The position numbers and the translations under genes are program-made. Below the pieces are notes generated by a model, which worked only from the letters and a program-made list of their open reading frames with translations, had not been told where the DNA came from and did no database searches. 36,059 nt of DNA from JBIOJM01 sp044450785. Lineage in GTDB: Bacteria; Planctomycetota; Planctomycetia; Isosphaerales; Isosphaeraceae. Of the stretch, positions 18,052-26,014 are shown one piece after another; position 1 is the stretch's first letter; each line of letters opens with the position of its first letter. The stretch spans positions 1 through 36,059 of the forward strand of contig JBIOJM010000064.1 of NCBI GenBank assembly GCA_044450785.1, in the 5' to 3' direction.

Positions 18052-19143
18052 TCACGCTCGGTGAGGAGTGGCGACGAAGCCGTGAAACACCCCGTTGGCG
18101 TCCGAGTAGAACCCTGTAATCTCACCGGAGTTGGTGATCCCCGTGATCTGGGTGACCTCCACGCCCTTGGCGAACGCCTCGTTGGGGTCATCCAGGAAGG
18201 TGTACACTCCGGTCTTGGTGTTGTAGAGGAAGCCGTGCTGGCTCGTCGTCGAGTCGCCATAGTAGCCCACGGCGATGCCATGGTCGTTGATCCCCAGGAT
18301 CTGGGAGAACACGAAGCTGGCGCCGGGTTCGCCCGGGACGACTGGGATGCTCGGGTCCACGATGGCGGTGCCGGTGAGGGTCCCATTTGTCGCGGCCTTT
18401 TCGCTTGCGATGAAGCCGTGAACCTGGGTGTCCGTGCCGACATAGAACCCGACTACCAAGCCTTGGTTGTTGATGCCCTGTGCGTTGACCGTATTCGGCC
18501 CCGAAGGGGCATTGATGGTGATGTAAGAGTTGGGTTTCACCCGGATGAACCCCGGCGTCGCAGTCGAGGTGACGTACTGACCGACGACGGTCCCGTGGTC
18601 GTTGATCCCGAATGCGATCGCGGACGACCCGCCGGTAGGGATGAAGGTCTTCACTTTGCCGTGGTTGAAGAAGAAAGCGTTGCCGTTCCCATCGGTGCCC
18701 ACCACGGTGCCGGCGGAGTTGCTCCCAAGGGCCATGGCCTTCGTCGATCCGTTGATGTTCAGGATCGTTGCCGTCCTGGACTTGAGGGGATTGGCGGTGA
18801 AGTTGCTGAAGTTCCCGTTGTTGTCGATGGTAAACCCAACGGCGGCGCCTTTGTTCGATATGCCGTTCATGTTCGTCCCGGTGCCGGCGGCGGTGCCCGG
18901 GGTCGGACCGTCGAAATTGGTGAATTGATAGCCGTTGTTGCTGATCCGATCGATGAACGTGACGTTCGGGCCGTGGGCTTGGGACTGCTGAACGGGGTGC
19001 TGTTTCACGTCCAAGACGTGCGCGGAGACGCGAACGTCGTGCACGTGGTGCGGCATCGCGGCATTGAGCAGCGCACGCGCCTCCAAACTTAGCAAGACAG
19101 GGCGAACGCTCCGATTGCGCCTGTGTCGATGTTGTAACATCAT
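18052..19143 (-). CDS. Exported HAF-repeat protein
   Basis: A 363-residue protein from ATG 19143, which has ggag nine bases upstream (a second ATG follows immediately). The N-terminus is Arg/His-rich and then reads LLSLEARALLNA, the LExRxLL motif shared by three other predicted exported proteins of the window. The body holds repeated motifs of the HAF extracellular repeat family: GINDHGTVVGQY, GINNQGLVVGFY, GINDHGIAVGYY, GITNSGEITGFY, spaced about 45-60 residues, which would fold as propeller-like beta blades. No catalytic residues are visible. It stands alone between repeats and converges with the pentaheme cytochrome gene. The role at the cell surface is unknown. Confidence 0.85.
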   Translation of the reverse strand: MMLQHRHRRNRSVRPVLLSLEARALLNAAMPHHVHDVRVSAHVLDVKQHPVQQSQAHGPNVTFIDRISNNGYQFTNFDGPTPGTAAGTGTNMNGISNKGAAVGFTIDNNGNFSNFTANPLKSRTATILNINGSTKAMALGSNSAGTVVGTDGNGNAFFFNHGKVKTFIPTGGSSAIAFGINDHGTVVGQYVTSTATPGFIRVKPNSYITINAPSGPNTVNAQGINNQGLVVGFYVGTDTQVHGFIASEKAATNGTLTGTAIVDPSIPVVPGEPGASFVFSQILGINDHGIAVGYYGDSTTSQHGFLYNTKTGVYTFLDDPNEAFAKGVEVTQITGITNSGEITGFYSDANGVFHGFVATPHRA

Positions 19144-19673
19144 GTGAGCATCTCCAAGTATGGAACTCGTAGTGCAATGATCGCGTGCCGTGACCATCCC
19201 GCCACGCGAGTGCGTGGAACAACCTCGGGATTGATGACTCGCGTGACCGCCACATCGGGTGGGGGTGAGTCAGGCACACCAGGTCAGTCAGCAAGTACAT
19301 TGCCGGACGACGTGCCCGCCGGACACGCGTGCCGAAAAAAAGCTACTTCTCGCTGAAGACCACCAGCAAACCCGGTACTCGCCGGTCCAAGTCCGCTACG
19401 AGAGTCGTCCCAGATACCAACCCGAAGCGTGAGCGAGGGCGCCGGCGCCGTGCCGCAAGAGACTTGCAGCATCCCTCGCTGACGCTTCGGGTTAGTGTAG
19501 GCCTTTCCCCTCGACCGGGTGGTGATGAGCGAGAAGTCTCGACAAAAGACTTGAATAACGGAGCAGAAACCGGGACGCAGCTAGTTTAGCGATGCTTCCT
19601 CGAACTGACCACAGCCTTGAATCGTGGCGAGTGGCTGGTGAATACGCTCCAAACCGTCGTTACTGCCTACCGC
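19144..19673. other. Intergenic region carrying a 193-bp palindromic element
   Basis: No gene is supported. The left 200 bases are featureless and form the upstream region of the HAF gene. The centre is the inverted-repeat element described at 19345-19537. The right end holds a heptamer repeat (19661-19687) that runs into the stop codon of the cytochrome gene. Confidence 0.6.
19345..19537. mobile_element. 193-bp MITE/REP-like palindromic element, copy 1
   Basis: Ends are inverted: ACTTCTCGCT at 19345-19354 and AGCGAGAAGT at 19528-19537, extending to 17 of 20 matching bases. Inside, a second pair of 21-bp arms (19419-19439 and 19473-19493) matches at 20 of 21 positions, and a third short pair (gccgcaag/cttgcagc) forms the tip. 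The whole could extrude as one cruciform. It is the same length as the copy at 33471, with identical arm offsets (74 and 128 bases). No ORF of note lies within. I did not find an evident target-site duplication. Confidence 0.7.
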
Positions 19674-19687
19674 CTACTGCCTACTGC
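19661..19687. repeat. Heptamer tandem repeat at the 3' end of the cytochrome gene
   Basis: The unit tactgcc is repeated about 3.9 times with one substitution (19661-19687). The stop codon of the multiheme cytochrome (19674-19676 on the minus strand) lies inside it, so the last residues S-R-Q are encoded by the repeat. Confidence 0.75.
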
Positions 19688-22600
19688 GCCGGTAGATCGC
19701 ATCCCTCGGGTCGTCGCTGACCTTCCAGATCCGGCCGTTGTGCTGGTACATCCTGCGCTGCTCGTCGGCATTCAAGGGCCGTGCACCCACGCGGCCGAAG
19801 ACGCTGATCTGGTTGCCCGACTCGTCCACGGCGCGGTCGCGGTCGACGCCTTTGGAGATTGCCAGTGCATGGCCTCCCAGCGGCAGCTTGTACGTGGCGA
19901 TGAGCTGGGGTGTCGGCCGGGGGCTGAACCCGGAGTTGCCCGGCGTCTCGGGCGAGGTGAGCTGGACCACCCGGAGCCCGTTGCGTCCATCCGCCAGGTA
20001 GGCGAACTCGCTGACGTAGGTGATCCCAAGCTTGACGTCGTTCACGTCATTGATGCAGCCACCCGCGTTGAAGATTTGGTCGACTCGCGGCTGCGCCGGC
20101 CGCTCGATGTCGAGGATCACCAGGCCCTCCTCGCCGGACGCGACGTAGGCATACGTCCGCGCCAGGTAGATGCCCCGGGCGTCGGAGAGCGGCAGCACCG
20201 AAACGAGCTTGGGATGGGCCAGGTCGGTGATGTCCAGGACCTTGATACCATCGGCGTCGCAGGCAAATGCGTATCGAAACTGGGCCTGGATGGCGCGCGG
20301 ATGCCTCAAGAACGGCTCGCCCAGGATCGCCGTCACGCTCGGGTGCTTGGGGTCCTCGAGCGCCACCACCACGAGCCCGGCGTCGCAGGCGATGTACGCG
20401 TAAGTCCCGACGATCGTGATTGCCCGCGCCCCTCTGAGGATGCCTCCCGGGTTATACGTCAGCTCGCGACCGAGGAAATTGTTCAGCGGGTTGCCGTCGA
20501 GCAGGGTGCCGGCCGGCACGAGGATCAGGCCTTCTTCGCGATCCGTGACGAAGATGTAGCCGTAGAGTGCGTGAACCAACGCTTCGTGGTTCTCCGCACT
20601 GTGGGTGCGAGTCGGGTCCGGGGCGATCGTCGTGGGGGCGGCGACCGCGGTGGCGTACTTGGTCCGGACGAAGAAGCGCTGGCCGACGGGAGACACGGGC
20701 GCGGTCACGATCCGCTCCGAGAATCCCTTGTGGTCGATGAACGCGATGTCGAAGACCCTCAGCCCCGCCTCGCCGCAGGCGGCATAAAGGAATTCGCCGC
20801 GCGCCTGGATCGAGAGGATTTCCGGACGGCGGATCCGCTCGCTGACGTCCCTGCCGGAATGTTCGTGGGCGTGCTCCAGCTCCCCTTCCCGCTCCACGTG
20901 ATGCTTGTAGTTGTCCGGAAAAGCCAGCCGCTGGAGCGAGCTGCCGATCACGGCCTGGGGCTCGTCGCGTTCGGTGACCACAACGGCCGCCAGCCCGTGC
21001 TCGCCCGCTGCGACCCAGCAGTAGCGGCCGATGAAATTGACGAAGTTCGTCCCCTGCATCAGGAGCTGAGCCATGATCGCGTTGTTGTCGTCACCCTTGG
21101 AAAGATGGCAGTCCGTGCACGACTTGGTGTCGCCGTGGCCGGGGAGAGCCGCGCCAGCGGTCCCGGGGCGCCCGTGGTGGTCGGGATCTTTGGGGTCCCG
21201 GACCAAGGGAGGGCCGCCACGCACGGTATGCGGCACGTTCGTGCTGAAGGCGATCCCGGAGAACCCCTCACCGGAAATCGTCTGCTGCTGGACGTAGATC
21301 GATTCGCGGTTGGCGTTGTAGGACCCCACGTGGATCGCACACGACGACCGCGCCGGGCCGATCCGGTTGCCGGTCACGTCGCCGTCGTGGGCCAGCATGA
21401 ACACGTCGTCGCGCAGGGTCTGGAAGTTATACGACACATAATTGCGCGTCACGTCCCCTTCGTTGTGGAGCTGGGGCATCTTCTTGTTGGCGCGCTGCGG
21501 GAGATGGCAGCCGAAACAGCTCGGGTTCCAGGCCGAGTGGCAGGCGATGCAGCTCATCTTGGCGCTGGCGTGGGCGCAGGCATTCTCGTTGCCGCCCTTT
21601 ACGTCGCCCCAGACCATCTCCTCGCCTTCGAAGCGGACGGTCTTCGCCAGCCGCGCGCGCTCGTTGTAATGCTCCGAGCGGGGATCGATTACATCGGCAA
21701 CCTGGGTGACCTCCCAGGCCAGGTCGGGCTCGACCATCGAGTGCTGGATGATCCTGTTGCCCCGCCGCTCGAACCTGCGCTCCTTGAACGGCGTTCGGAG
21801 CCCCGACAGGTCTCGGCCTGCTTTGCCCGATTCGGCAGCCGAGGTGTCCGCCGCCGGGCCCGAGGTGACCAGGTTGGCTCGGTTCGCCGGCGTTCCGTGG
21901 CAGTCGATGCACTGGATCTCGACGGCGGCGCGGACCTCGCCGTACAGCTTGGTATTGCCGTGGACATCCTGGATGAAATGGCAATCGACGCAGTGCATCC
22001 CCTTCTCGAGATGGATGTCCAACTGGTGGACGGGCAGCCCGTCCCGGCGCGCCTCCGCGCGGTCGAAGGCCGCGATTGGCGCGGGTCTCCCGACCCCGCC
22101 ACCCGGCTCCGCGGCGGCATTGCGGGTGCGATACCGCTCCTTCAGCTCGACCGGCAGCCGGACCGCTTGCATCAAGGCGGCCGTGGACTCGTCCGCGACC
22201 GGCTCACCCCGATGGTCGAGCAGCTTGCCGTGCCGGTCCTTCTTGAAGACGGCGCGGAAGACCCAGCCGTGCGAGTGGAAGTCGGCGAACTGAGTGTGCC
22301 GCGCCTGCCCGTTCAGCTCGGCGACGCGCTCGAGGAAGCCGGGGTCGGACCAGTTCCCGCGCGCCGCCGTCTCGTCCGGGTTGGACATCATCGAGCGGGT
22401 GAACTCCTCCGCGGTCGGGTATTTCTGCCGCGGCGGGTACATCAGCTCGCCATCGGTCTCCTCATCCCACCACATGTAACCGGTATACGAATTGAGCACG
22501 TTCGTGCCAGGATGGACATGGCAGACGATGCACTGGCTGGTGGGCATGCCCACGACGAACGAGTGCTTGATCGGGTGCCCCGGCTCGTTGCGCGGAATCG

Positions 22601-23702
22601 TGGGGTCCGGCTGGAAGCTCAATCCCTGATGGCCGAACACGGCGTACGGACCTGAATTGACCGGCGAGCGATCGTTGGCATAGATCACATGACAGCTCGT
22701 GCACCCACTGGAGCGATAGTCTCCGGGATGGTCGTTGGTTCCCAGGAAATTGAGCGTCGGGTCGAGGAGCCGGGTTTTCTGGAGGCCGACCATGACGGGA
22801 TCGGTTCGGTTGCGGGTCCCCAGACCGCGGGCGCTCAGGCCGGCGCGGGGCTTGCCGGGATCCTCGAACGGGTTGGGCAGGCCGACTTCCTGAGGGTCGC
22901 GCCGGCCTCGCTCGAAAATCCGCAGGATGTTCCCCGGCTGCGAGACCTCGAACCGGGGCAGCGGGTCGAGAAACGCCACCACACCCTTCCGGGCTGTCTC
23001 GAAGTCCGTGGGGGGAGGGACGGTCTGAAGCCGTTGCGGCGCGCCGTTCATGCTGTAGCTCTCTCCGAAGCGGGCCATCTTGAAGGGGACCGCCCCGTTG
23101 TTGTAGAGCGCCGCGCCCCAGAGCATCGCGCCATGGGTCATCATGCTTTTTCGGACCTGGAGGACCTGATCCGCGTGGCAGCTCGTCGTGCCGCAGCCAA
23201 GGTGGGCCACCCGCAGGTCGCCGGGGTTCACGAACCGGATGAACTCGGGTGACTCGTGGTTCAAGAGGGTGTACGAACGGGCGGGATTGCCGGAGCTTCC
23301 CCAGGCCTCGGGGAACCGCGGCCAGATGTGAGCAAGCTGCTGGTCGCCGGTCCCAGGGTTTCCGCCGTGACAGTCGACGCAGCCCAGCCGGACCGTCTCC
23401 GGTTTGCCGTGCGGGTCATGCTGCCCCTGGTGGCACGAGAGGCAGCCGGTGCTTTTCCGGGCGGCCTCGTCGGCACTTTGCCGCGAGAGGTCCGTTCCAC
23501 GAAGCTCGTCCGGCACGGGGAATGGCACCGGTACGCCGCGCGGGGCACGCGCCGGCGGACGGGAAGGCGTCTGGGCGCTCGCCACCTGCCGATCGTCGCG
23601 ACCCGGCGTCCCCAGCAGCACACCCGCCACGATCAGGATCGCCAGGGGCAAGGCGTGGCCGGCTCGAAGACGTCTTGACGCGGCGGGCCGGGTCCGGGGC
23701 AT
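19674..23702 (-). CDS. Large multiheme cytochrome c with C-terminal LVIVD-type beta-propeller
   Basis: A 1342-residue exported protein with a signal peptide (ALPLAILIVAGVLLG, cleaved near AQT) and ggagg ten bases before ATG 23702. Nine CXXCH motifs have first cysteines at 87, 108, 334, 391, 571, 598, 718, 729 and 862. A tenth possible site is C170-GTTS-C175-H176 (CX4CH). The region from about 870 on has no heme site but holds LVIVD-like blades (FLYAACGEAGLRVFDI, YAYIACDAGLVVVALEDP, YAFACDADGIKVLDITD, YAYVASGEEGLVILDIE, FAYLADGRNGLRVVQL), forming a propeller. It probably conducts electrons in the periplasm or across the outer membrane. It lies 106 bp downstream of the barrel gene in the same orientation, suggesting an operon. 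Electron donor and acceptor are unknown. Confidence 0.88.
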   Translation of the reverse strand: MPRTRPAASRRLRAGHALPLAILIVAGVLLGTPGRDDRQVASAQTPSRPPARAPRGVPVPFPVPDELRGTDLSRQSADEAARKSTGCLSCHQGQHDPHGKPETVRLGCVDCHGGNPGTGDQQLAHIWPRFPEAWGSSGNPARSYTLLNHESPEFIRFVNPGDLRVAHLGCGTTSCHADQVLQVRKSMMTHGAMLWGAALYNNGAVPFKMARFGESYSMNGAPQRLQTVPPPTDFETARKGVVAFLDPLPRFEVSQPGNILRIFERGRRDPQEVGLPNPFEDPGKPRAGLSARGLGTRNRTDPVMVGLQKTRLLDPTLNFLGTNDHPGDYRSSGCTSCHVIYANDRSPVNSGPYAVFGHQGLSFQPDPTIPRNEPGHPIKHSFVVGMPTSQCIVCHVHPGTNVLNSYTGYMWWDEETDGELMYPPRQKYPTAEEFTRSMMSNPDETAARGNWSDPGFLERVAELNGQARHTQFADFHSHGWVFRAVFKKDRHGKLLDHRGEPVADESTAALMQAVRLPVELKERYRTRNAAAEPGGGVGRPAPIAAFDRAEARRDGLPVHQLDIHLEKGMHCVDCHFIQDVHGNTKLYGEVRAAVEIQCIDCHGTPANRANLVTSGPAADTSAAESGKAGRDLSGLRTPFKERRFERRGNRIIQHSMVEPDLAWEVTQVADVIDPRSEHYNERARLAKTVRFEGEEMVWGDVKGGNENACAHASAKMSCIACHSAWNPSCFGCHLPQRANKKMPQLHNEGDVTRNYVSYNFQTLRDDVFMLAHDGDVTGNRIGPARSSCAIHVGSYNANRESIYVQQQTISGEGFSGIAFSTNVPHTVRGGPPLVRDPKDPDHHGRPGTAGAALPGHGDTKSCTDCHLSKGDDNNAIMAQLLMQGTNFVNFIGRYCWVAAGEHGLAAVVVTERDEPQAVIGSSLQRLAFPDNYKHHVEREGELEHAHEHSGRDVSERIRRPEILSIQARGEFLYAACGEAGLRVFDIAFIDHKGFSERIVTAPVSPVGQRFFVRTKYATAVAAPTTIAPDPTRTHSAENHEALVHALYGYIFVTDREEGLILVPAGTLLDGNPLNNFLGRELTYNPGGILRGARAITIVGTYAYIACDAGLVVVALEDPKHPSVTAILGEPFLRHPRAIQAQFRYAFACDADGIKVLDITDLAHPKLVSVLPLSDARGIYLARTYAYVASGEEGLVILDIERPAQPRVDQIFNAGGCINDVNDVKLGITYVSEFAYLADGRNGLRVVQLTSPETPGNSGFSPRPTPQLIATYKLPLGGHALAISKGVDRDRAVDESGNQISVFGRVGARPLNADEQRRMYQHNGRIWKVSDDPRDAIYRRSRQ

Positions 23703-23808
23703 GGGCGATCAACCTCCGTGAGAACGGGACCCGATGGCCACGGCGCGCGGCATCAGACCGGAGCGGCCAGACGTTATCTCCAAAGCCGCCGGCCGTCAAG
23801 GCCGACCC

Positions 23809-25686
23809 TCAGAACCTGAACACAACGTGCATGAACCCCGCGAGCAGAGCGTCAACCCGTCCGTTGAAACTGTTGTAGATGTCCCGGAAGCCCTGGCCGG
23901 GGACGAGCATCTGGACGCCGCCCACCCACAGGATGTTCTCGGAGAGCAGCGGCCGGTACTCCAGGCCCCAACCCAGGTCGAGGCCGACGAACCGGTCGAT
24001 GTTTCCCTGGAACAGAAACTGCTGCAGCACGTTGGTCTTGTCGAACCAGATCAAATTTGCGTTGGTGATCATCTTCAGCTTGGGCGTCAGCTCGAAGTCC
24101 ATGCCGAACGTCGGCAGGATTAAGCCGGGGTTGACGAAGTTCGCCTGCCCCTGGATCTTGCTCGAGCGAAGGTCGGGCACCAGGCTGAGCCGCTGCACCA
24201 GGTTGACGCCGAGCAGCGGAATCTGCTGGCGGTTCCAGTAGGAAAACGGGCCGCCGGCGAAATTGGGCGCGTCGAGGATCGTGTCGAAGCCGGTCGCGTG
24301 CGAGTTGTTGATGTTGCCGTCGCCCGAGGCGAAGAAGAACGACAGCCGGAACCGCACCCAGTCTCGGTCGTATGACCCTTCGATCGCGGCCATCTGCGCA
24401 TTAATCGTCTGCGGCCGGTTCGCCAGCGGGTTGAGACTGTCATAGCCGAACGCCCAGTAGACCTGGTGCGTCAGGTTGTACCGGCCCCAGTGCCCGTCCC
24501 CCGCCCAGCCGAAATAACCGACGTTCACCGTGTGCGGCTGGAAGCTCCCATCCGCGTCCGGGCGGACCAGGAACCGGTTCTTGTCATACTTGATCGAGGA
24601 GGGATCGTTGTCGTAGTTCAGACTGAGCTGGGCCGTGTAGCCGGGAAAGAGGAAATCCTGGCGGTACCAGTTGGCGAAAACCAGGTTCTGACGCCGGTCG
24701 TTGAACGTATTGAGCGCTGTGTTGGTATCCTTCTCCCACTGGCGGAAATACACCAGATTGAACTGGTCGCGATTCGAGTTCTCCGTGCCGAACAGCCGGA
24801 TTCCCCGGTTGATGTCCGAGAACAAGAAGCCCCGGAAGTCGCTGATGAACGGCTGGGTGCCGGCCCGGACCGACAGAAAGTCGTAGTCGGGCCCCAGGTC
24901 GGCGAGCTTGTACTCGGCGAACGCCTCCTGAAGTGCCCACACTTCTCGCGTCCGCGTGGTCCCCTGCAGCACGTTCGGGCTGACCTGCGCCAGCTCGCTG
25001 AACGAGAAGTTGCTGACTCCCAGGGTCGGGACCAGCTTGAGCCGCCAGTCGATCGGCTTGAAGGCGGCGTCGCCGTGGAACAGGTCGACGGAAACCGAGA
25101 AGTAATCGAGCGTGATGAAGCTGTTGGGCCGGCCGAAAAAATTCCCCGAGAACGGGCGCGCCGTGCTCTCGAACCCCGAGGTCTGCGTGGGGACCTGCCG
25201 CCCCTCGAAGTCCATGTCGGCCATCGTGGTGATGTCCAGGAAGGTGTGCTGGCCGATGATCGGATAATCACCTTTAAAAACGTTTTGATTGTACGGGTCG
25301 AACCACCTTCCGGGTAGATACGGGTAATCATCGACGAGCGGGTGCCCCTTGCCGTAGCGGTCCCACGCGGGGTAGCCCAGTCGCCAACGGTCCTCGATCG
25401 GGACAAAATGGCTCGACTCCTGCTCCTCGGCCGGCAGCACGCCGGATGGTCCCGAGTACCCGTGCGGAGGGTCCCTCCGCAGTTCGAGCAGAGTTTCGGG
25501 TTGAAGGATCGCCCCAGAAACCTGGAGAGGAGAGACGCCATCGATGGGACGCGCCAGCAAGCTGGGTCGAGGAAGAGGCGACGATGAATTCTCCTGGGCG
25601 CGGACCGTTCCGCCTCGCGCGCAGATCAGCATGAGTGCCACGCGCGGAATCCATGTTCGCCCCAGACTCGGACCCGAGTGTCGCAT
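23809..25686 (-). CDS. Outer-membrane beta-barrel (porin-like) protein, partner of the multiheme cytochrome
   Basis: About 625 residues from ATG 25686, which gives a signal peptide (WIPRVALMLICARGG, cleavage after VRAQ). The frame is open to 25914, but that extension lacks signal-peptide features. After a Pro-rich N-terminal stretch the chain becomes amphipathic strands and turns with many Tyr/Trp/Phe girdle residues (FITLDYFSVSVDLF, YTAQLSLNYDND, HTVNVGYFGWAG, WVRFRLSFFFASGDG). It ends with FMHVVFRF, and a C-terminal Phe is typical of proteins inserted by the BAM machinery. The size would suit a barrel of 20 or more strands. It is followed by the multiheme cytochrome, an arrangement like porin-cytochrome conduits. 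The barrel is inferred from composition, not from a recognised family. Confidence 0.82.
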   Translation of the reverse strand: MRHSGPSLGRTWIPRVALMLICARGGTVRAQENSSSPLPRPSLLARPIDGVSPLQVSGAILQPETLLELRRDPPHGYSGPSGVLPAEEQESSHFVPIEDRWRLGYPAWDRYGKGHPLVDDYPYLPGRWFDPYNQNVFKGDYPIIGQHTFLDITTMADMDFEGRQVPTQTSGFESTARPFSGNFFGRPNSFITLDYFSVSVDLFHGDAAFKPIDWRLKLVPTLGVSNFSFSELAQVSPNVLQGTTRTREVWALQEAFAEYKLADLGPDYDFLSVRAGTQPFISDFRGFLFSDINRGIRLFGTENSNRDQFNLVYFRQWEKDTNTALNTFNDRRQNLVFANWYRQDFLFPGYTAQLSLNYDNDPSSIKYDKNRFLVRPDADGSFQPHTVNVGYFGWAGDGHWGRYNLTHQVYWAFGYDSLNPLANRPQTINAQMAAIEGSYDRDWVRFRLSFFFASGDGNINNSHATGFDTILDAPNFAGGPFSYWNRQQIPLLGVNLVQRLSLVPDLRSSKIQGQANFVNPGLILPTFGMDFELTPKLKMITNANLIWFDKTNVLQQFLFQGNIDRFVGLDLGWGLEYRPLLSENILWVGGVQMLVPGQGFRDIYNSFNGRVDALLAGFMHVVFRF

Positions 25687-26014
25687 CCGGAGAGGCCCCG
25701 CCTTGCCCCGTAAACAGTCATCAGAGATGGGACAGCCCGCGTCGCTGTCCGCGCGCGGATTCCAGAAAGGCGTGGTTCCATCCCTACTCGTAAATCGGGT
25801 CGTGCAGCCATCGTCCTTAAGAATTGCATCGATTGGATCGAAAAGAGTGATCACGCTGATTACGTAAACTGTCCGGAAAAAGAATCCACGTGGGGGAGAG
25901 GTCCTGCCGATCATCAGACCGATGAGGCGTTCTCGGCGTCCCTCATCCGGCAGGGAGGTTGGGGAGTTTGGGAGGTCGGCGCATCAGGTGGCCCTGCGTG
26001 CGCCGAGGGAACCA
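25687..26014. promoter_or_regulatory. Divergent promoter region between the barrel/cytochrome and HbpS-like operons
   Basis: These 328 bases separate two divergent transcription units and should contain both promoters. A perfect TTACGTAA palindrome lies at about 25860-25867 in an AT-richer stretch (25800-25880), a plausible regulator site or promoter region. I cannot assign -35/-10 boxes with confidence. ORFs running through here are extensions of the flanking genes without signal-peptide or family support. Confidence 0.4.

Noticed and set aside
17953..19092. Plus-strand open frame opposite the HAF-repeat gene
   Set aside because: The minus strand has clear HAF repeats and an export-type N-terminus; the plus frame has no family features.
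19617..22655. Long open frame on the plus strand (about 1000 codons) antisense to the multiheme cytochrome
   Set aside because: It mirrors the high-GC codon pattern of the minus-strand gene, has no signal peptide or recognisable domain, and the minus frame carries nine heme motifs.
25687..25914. Longer N-terminus for the barrel protein (from 25914)
   Set aside because: The extension has no signal-peptide character, whereas the ATG at 25686 begins a proper signal peptide directly.
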